37,607 nt of DNA from Chitinophagaceae bacterium (GTDB lineage Bacteria > Bacteroidota > Bacteroidia > Chitinophagales > Chitinophagaceae): the NCBI GenBank assembly GCA_947380605.1, contig CANCRO010000018.1, positions 1-37,607 of the forward strand, read 5' to 3'. The first letter of the stretch is position 1. Each line of letters begins with the position of its first letter. Positions 34,771 through 37,607 of this stretch are shown here, piece by piece. The position numbers and the translations under genes were made by a program. Under the pieces are notes generated by a model. It saw only the letters and a list, made by a program, of their open reading frames with translations. It was not told where the DNA came from and ran no database searches.

Positions 34771-35002
34771 TTAATTAATTAGTATATAATTATGGCAATT
34801 AAACTGTTTAAGTAATCAACTATTAATTAGGATTGACTAGATGAAGAATAGTTTGCTAACATAATCAATGCTATTAATCTTTCTGACTTCTAAATGCAAC
34901 TATTCACTGTTTAAAATAATCAAATATACTTTAATTCCATTTTGAAGCAAAAGGTTGAAGGCTTAATTTATTAGGGGTTGAACTGTTATTTAAATTGTAT
35001 AC

Positions 35003-35093
35003 AAAATGACATCAGCAAAAATAATATAGCATTGAAAAATCAAATCTAGAACTGCTGATTTTAGGCAGTACTTAGATTGTTTAACGTCATTTT
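35003..35093. repeat. Nested inverted repeat upstream of the lmo0937-family gene
   Basis: Outer arms AAAATGAC (35003-35010) and GTCATTTT (35086-35093) enclose middle arms AATCTA (35043-35048) and TAGATT (35073-35078). These enclose inner arms ACTGC (35051-35055) and GCAGT (35065-35069). The three pairs are in register and could fold into one interrupted hairpin. No T-run follows, so it is more likely an operator or an RNA structure than a terminator. Confidence 0.5.
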
Positions 35094-35118
35094 ATAAGAT
35101 TAGTATGGGGTCTATTTT

Positions 35119-35126
35119 TATGTTTG
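35119..35126 (+). promoter_or_regulatory. -7 promoter element TATGTTTG for the lmo0937-family gene
   Basis: A perfect TAnnTTTG, 35 bases before the ATG at 35162. No standard -33 box is visible, which would fit an alternative or activated promoter but may also mean it is fortuitous. Confidence 0.4.
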
Positions 35127-35161
35127 GAATCTTTATGAAAACAATAAAAAAATACTAAATA

Positions 35162-35317
35162 ATGGGAAATTTACTTTATGTAATAGCAGTGATACTAATT
35201 ATAGGTTGGGCTATTGGATTTTTTGCGTATAATCTTGGTGCAATTATTCATATACTTCTAGTGATAGCGATTATATCTATACTATTAAGGGTAATTCAAG
35301 GTAGAAAAATTCTATAG
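35162..35317 (+). CDS. lmo0937-family small membrane protein
   Basis: The 51-residue protein starts MGNLLYVIAVILIIGWAIGF and ends LLRVIQGRKIL. Two hydrophobic helices are separated by a short YNLGAIIH turn. The GNLLY start, the G-F-F-x-Y-N turn and the RVIQGRK end match the lmo0937/DUF5670 family as I remember it. Members are small membrane proteins found across Bacteroidota and other phyla, often near stress genes; their function is not known. It is the only plus-strand gene in the last 15 kb and stands alone, with inverted repeats upstream. Confidence 0.88.
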   Translation: MGNLLYVIAVILIIGWAIGFFAYNLGAIIHILLVIAIISILLRVIQGRKIL

Positions 35318-35498
35318 TACAGGGCGTTTAAATTATTCTATTAAATTTTATAGCGCATTAAATAATGAGATGGCAGAACTAATTGCTGTTTGAGGAATTT
35401 TTTGCTATTATTGAATGAAAAGCTTTTTGTAATTCAATGCATATTTCTATCCTTCAAACCTATTTTTAGGGTTGGGTTTGAATATAGATTTGATAACG

Positions 35499-36038
35499 TC
35501 AATTAGAATTTGTCAATTGATAACCTATTATTTCAGTATTTGTTTCATTCCTTTCAGTTGATTTTTTAAAGCATAATTTTTCTAACAGGTTGATAGATCG
35601 CTGATTTTTAATATGAAGGAAGGCTTCGATACGTTTAATCTTTTTTGTATGGAATGTATAATCAATTACTTTTTCTACAGCCTCTTTCATTATTCCTTGG
35701 TTTTGAAAATTTGTTAAAAGTTCATAACCGATTTCACACTTTTCATTGTCGATTGAAACATTAAAAATACTGACAGCTCCAATAATTTTATTCGTATCAA
35801 GAATAGTTATTCCCCAATACAGCGCATTATTTTCATCAATATTTTCATTCACCTGACGAATGAAATTTATTGCATCTTCAAAAGAAGTACTTATTTGCCT
35901 ATCAAGATATTTGTTTATTTCACTATCCGATCGTAAAATAAAAACCTTTTGGGCGTCATCTATTGACAATCGTCTAAGAGTAAGTCTTTTGGTTGATAGT
36001 ATTGGGAAGGGAGGATAAACTTTATTTGACGTGTCCAT
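35499..36038 (-). CDS. GNAT-family N-acetyltransferase (RimJ/RimL-like)
   Basis: The 179-residue protein has the Acetyltransf_3 layout: ILSTKRLTLRRLSIDDAQKVF, a central strand WGITILDTNKIIGAVSI, the acetyl-CoA motif region EIGYELLTNFQNQGIMKEAV (Q-N-Q-G-I-M), and the end RSINLLEKLCFKKSTE. It resembles ribosomal-protein alanine acetyltransferases, but the group is broad and the substrate cannot be told. Its ATG follows the stop of the upstream exported protein gene with one base between, so the two are translationally linked. Confidence 0.9.
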   Translation of the reverse strand: MDTSNKVYPPFPILSTKRLTLRRLSIDDAQKVFILRSDSEINKYLDRQISTSFEDAINFIRQVNENIDENNALYWGITILDTNKIIGAVSIFNVSIDNEKCEIGYELLTNFQNQGIMKEAVEKVIDYTFHTKKIKRIEAFLHIKNQRSINLLEKLCFKKSTERNETNTEIIGYQLTNSN

Positions 36039-36039
36039 T

Positions 36040-36612
36040 TCAGAGAGACTTGGTAATGCTTTTAGCTATTTGATTAAATCCCACTAATGAGGTCTTGCTA
36101 GTTATTTTATTAACTTTCATATTGAATACATTCTTCCCTTTTCTTACCATAATAAAATAAAAATTTTCCCCATCACTATGAAAATAAGCCTCGTCGCCAA
36201 TGTTATGTAGCACCTTAACTCCCTCATGATTTTCATTGGCTATCTTAATGGAAGAATACTTCTGTTTTGCATCTGAAACTAGATCAAATTTTTCTAAAAG
36301 AAAATAAATAGAGCCAGTCTTGCCACTTTTAGAATCTAATACATCTGCAAAATAGGAAGAGCTATAGGTTACAATATTATTTTGTTCTTTAGTTGAACTG
36401 TCGTTCAGGTGAGCTTTTTCTCCTAATATCTTTTCAGCAGAGTGAATAGTAAATAAATTTCCTGGAAGGGTATAGGGCTTTGGGCCTTTCAAGAAAATTT
36501 TAGTGATAGTATCTATTGATGCTTTATGGTCTTTATTATTGAGTGCTAAGGCTGATTGACCACTAATTAATATTATCGTGATGAGTAATACAGAATAGAT
36601 GTTTTTTTTCAT
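36040..36612 (-). CDS. Exported protein of unknown function
   Basis: The 190-residue protein has a Sec signal peptide (MKKNIYSVLLITIILISGQSALA, cleavage about residue 23). The mature part has an alternating strand/helix pattern with FADVLDSKSGKTGSIYFLLEKF and VKVLHNIGDEAYFHSDGENFYFIMVRKG. The latter recalls small periplasmic domains that report on a co-varying 'GDEAY' motif, but I cannot name a family. Its stop is one base from the start of the GNAT gene. A promoter was not recognised. Confidence 0.75.
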   Translation of the reverse strand: MKKNIYSVLLITIILISGQSALALNNKDHKASIDTITKIFLKGPKPYTLPGNLFTIHSAEKILGEKAHLNDSSTKEQNNIVTYSSSYFADVLDSKSGKTGSIYFLLEKFDLVSDAKQKYSSIKIANENHEGVKVLHNIGDEAYFHSDGENFYFIMVRKGKNVFNMKVNKITSKTSLVGFNQIAKSITKSL

Positions 36613-36740
36613 TGTATTTAAAATATGGTTTTATAAAGCTCCTCGAATATTTCAAAATATATTTTTTATTAAACTAGACTTTGATTATAAGGAGCAGCTA
36701 ATTTATAAAGAGTTGGTTTTCTCAATCAATAAATTTAATA

Positions 36741-37607
36741 TTATAGGTAACTCAGCCACCATTTTTCTTTATGGTTTTGTTTGTACTTATCAAATCTTTT
36801 ACATAATGGATAAAGCAGCAGAATGACGCTAATCCAAATAATATAAACTATCCAAAGGCTATAGCCATAGCCTTTCATATTAGGTTCAAATGCAATAAAG
36901 GTGGATAGAATCATTTTTTTCCAACCCCACCCAGCAATTTGAGCCATTATCATGGCTATGATGTGAATGATATAGATGTGTAGGATATAGTAAAAAAAAG
37001 GAACCCTTCCGAAGGTGCAGAAGAAATTCACTATTCTACCTTTCAATTTTTCTGTATTCGCCAAAAATAAGAAGGCGGCACCGAGTGTCATCAATAAATA
37101 TAAAAGAGAGGGTGGGTATTTATTGGGGTTTAAAAATGAGATTAGATTTTGAGAGAAACTGCCAAATTCTTTAAATTGTTTCGGATCACCATAAAGATTG
37201 GCAAGCCTTAATACAACAAAAGTAGCAACCGCTATGATTCCAATACTATTGAGCAATTTTTTTCTTTTGCTATTGTCAAAAGATTTGTCATACAGGGACC
37301 CAAAATAGTACCCTAAAGCCATTACAGCAAACCAAGGAACAATTGGGTATCCAATTAGCAAAATTTTATTTCCAGAAAACTTATAAATCATTTGTTCATG
37401 AACAACGGACCATAATACATTTCCTGGAAAATGTACATTGTCTAAAAGATTATGAAAACAAATAAGCAGTAAACTAATGAGTAGAATATAGTTTCTGGGT
37501 AAGTAGATTAAGGCTGCCAAGATAATCATACTAATTCCTAAAGACCATATCACCAATAAGCCCAAGGTTCTGAATTGTAAATCAAAATACCAACCAAAGC
37601 ATACGAT
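36741..37607 (-). CDS. DUF1624 / heparan-alpha-glucosaminide N-acetyltransferase-like membrane protein (5' end cut by window)
   Basis: 288 residues are visible; the frame remains open to the right edge of the window, so the start lies outside. The visible part begins with GWYFDLQF and VIWSLGISMIILA, which match the middle of DUF1624 proteins. It includes PWFAVMALGYYFG and the conserved end GRVPFFYYILHIYIIH, with about eight membrane helices in view. The lysosomal relative moves acetyl groups from cytosolic acetyl-CoA to a sugar on the far side of the membrane. The catalytic N-terminal histidine region is not in the window. It belongs to the same broad superfamily as the DUF418 protein at 31140-32282. 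Confidence 0.9.
   Translation of the reverse strand: MVCFGWYFDLQFRTLGLLVIWSLGISMIILAALIYLPRNYILLISLLLICFHNLLDNVHFPGNVLWSVVHEQMIYKFSGNKILLIGYPIVPWFAVMALGYYFGSLYDKSFDNSKRKKLLNSIGIIAVATFVVLRLANLYGDPKQFKEFGSFSQNLISFLNPNKYPPSLLYLLMTLGAAFLFLANTEKLKGRIVNFFCTFGRVPFFYYILHIYIIHIIAMIMAQIAGWGWKKMILSTFIAFEPNMKGYGYSLWIVYIIWISVILLLYPLCKRFDKYKQNHKEKWWLSYL

Larger units (their letters stand above)
34771..35161. other. 391-base AT-rich intergenic region with nested inverted repeats
   Basis: This stretch between the minus-strand GNAT gene and the plus-strand lmo0937-family gene codes for nothing recognisable. It holds a palindrome TTGTATACAA (34995-35004), a nested inverted repeat (35003-35093) and a -7 element (35119-35126). 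It should contain the promoters of both divergent genes. Confidence 0.5.

Noticed and set aside
36599-36826. 75-codon plus-strand frame between the exported protein and the DUF1624 gene
   Set aside because: It overlaps the 3' end of the DUF1624 gene, is rich in Phe/Ile/Lys as expected of AT-rich non-coding DNA, and resembles nothing known.
1-37607. Mobile element, prophage, CRISPR array or tRNA-linked island
   Set aside because: No transposase, integrase, regularly spaced repeats, tRNA-like sequence or target-site duplication was seen anywhere on either strand.

Overview
The window looks like chromosome of a Bacteroidota member, probably of the Chitinophagaceae or a near relative. The reasons are low GC, an almost complete lack of Shine-Dalgarno sequences in front of starts, many copies of the Bacteroidota -7 promoter element TAnnTTTG just upstream of genes, and a family content typical of that phylum (DUF2007, DUF1624, DUF418, DUF3050, SUMF1-like and lmo0937-type proteins, lipoproteins with short lipoboxes). 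KdsB implies a Gram-negative cell with Kdo-containing LPS. No tRNA, rRNA, CRISPR array, insertion sequence or phage gene was seen. The family-level placement is inference; no phylogeny could be run.

Layout. 1-584 (-) is the 5' part of a NifU-type Fe-S scaffold gene. 742-3081 (-) is a UvrD/PcrA helicase. 3403-6825 (+) is a large lipoprotein joining a dehydrogenase-like propeller, HEAT repeats and a cytochrome c domain. 7270-8271 (+) is recA, with a strong terminator on each side. 8565-13106 (+) holds a GNAT acetyltransferase, a DUF1801 protein, an inositol-phosphatase family enzyme, thiL and an S41 peptidase lipoprotein. 13093-14441 (-) holds an omega-amidase-like nitrilase and recX. 14711-15826 (+) is dnaN with its own promoter and terminator. 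16093-17484 (+) is a prohibitin-like protein followed by a DUF2007 protein. 17503-21038 (-) is the three-gene set of circularly permuted ATP-grasp, Alpha-E and transglutaminase. 21169-21894 (+) is kdsB.

From 21977 to the end almost everything is on the minus strand, and the genes are small accessory enzymes and membrane proteins. They include an amino-acid permease, a multi-spanning membrane protein, and a five-gene run (28916 to 24831) with an exported serine peptidase lipoprotein, an aminotransferase with a twin-arginine signal and a cupin. Next is a tight three-gene unit (30370 to 29017) of a heme-oxygenase-like DUF3050 protein, a small ferredoxin-fold protein and a three-helix membrane protein. 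After these come YdeI/DUF1801, DUF418, VOC, a lipoprotein, a SUMF1-like protein, two GNATs, an exported protein of unknown function and a DUF1624 acyltransferase cut by the window end. A 51-residue lmo0937-family gene lies alone on the plus strand at 35162-35317.

The most interesting items are the Tat-exported HisC-like aminotransferase in its peptidase/cupin run, the DUF3050 trio, promoter elements placed so close to starts that several mRNAs should be leaderless, and a nested inverted repeat upstream of the lmo0937 gene. Most of the rest is ordinary core or accessory gene content.
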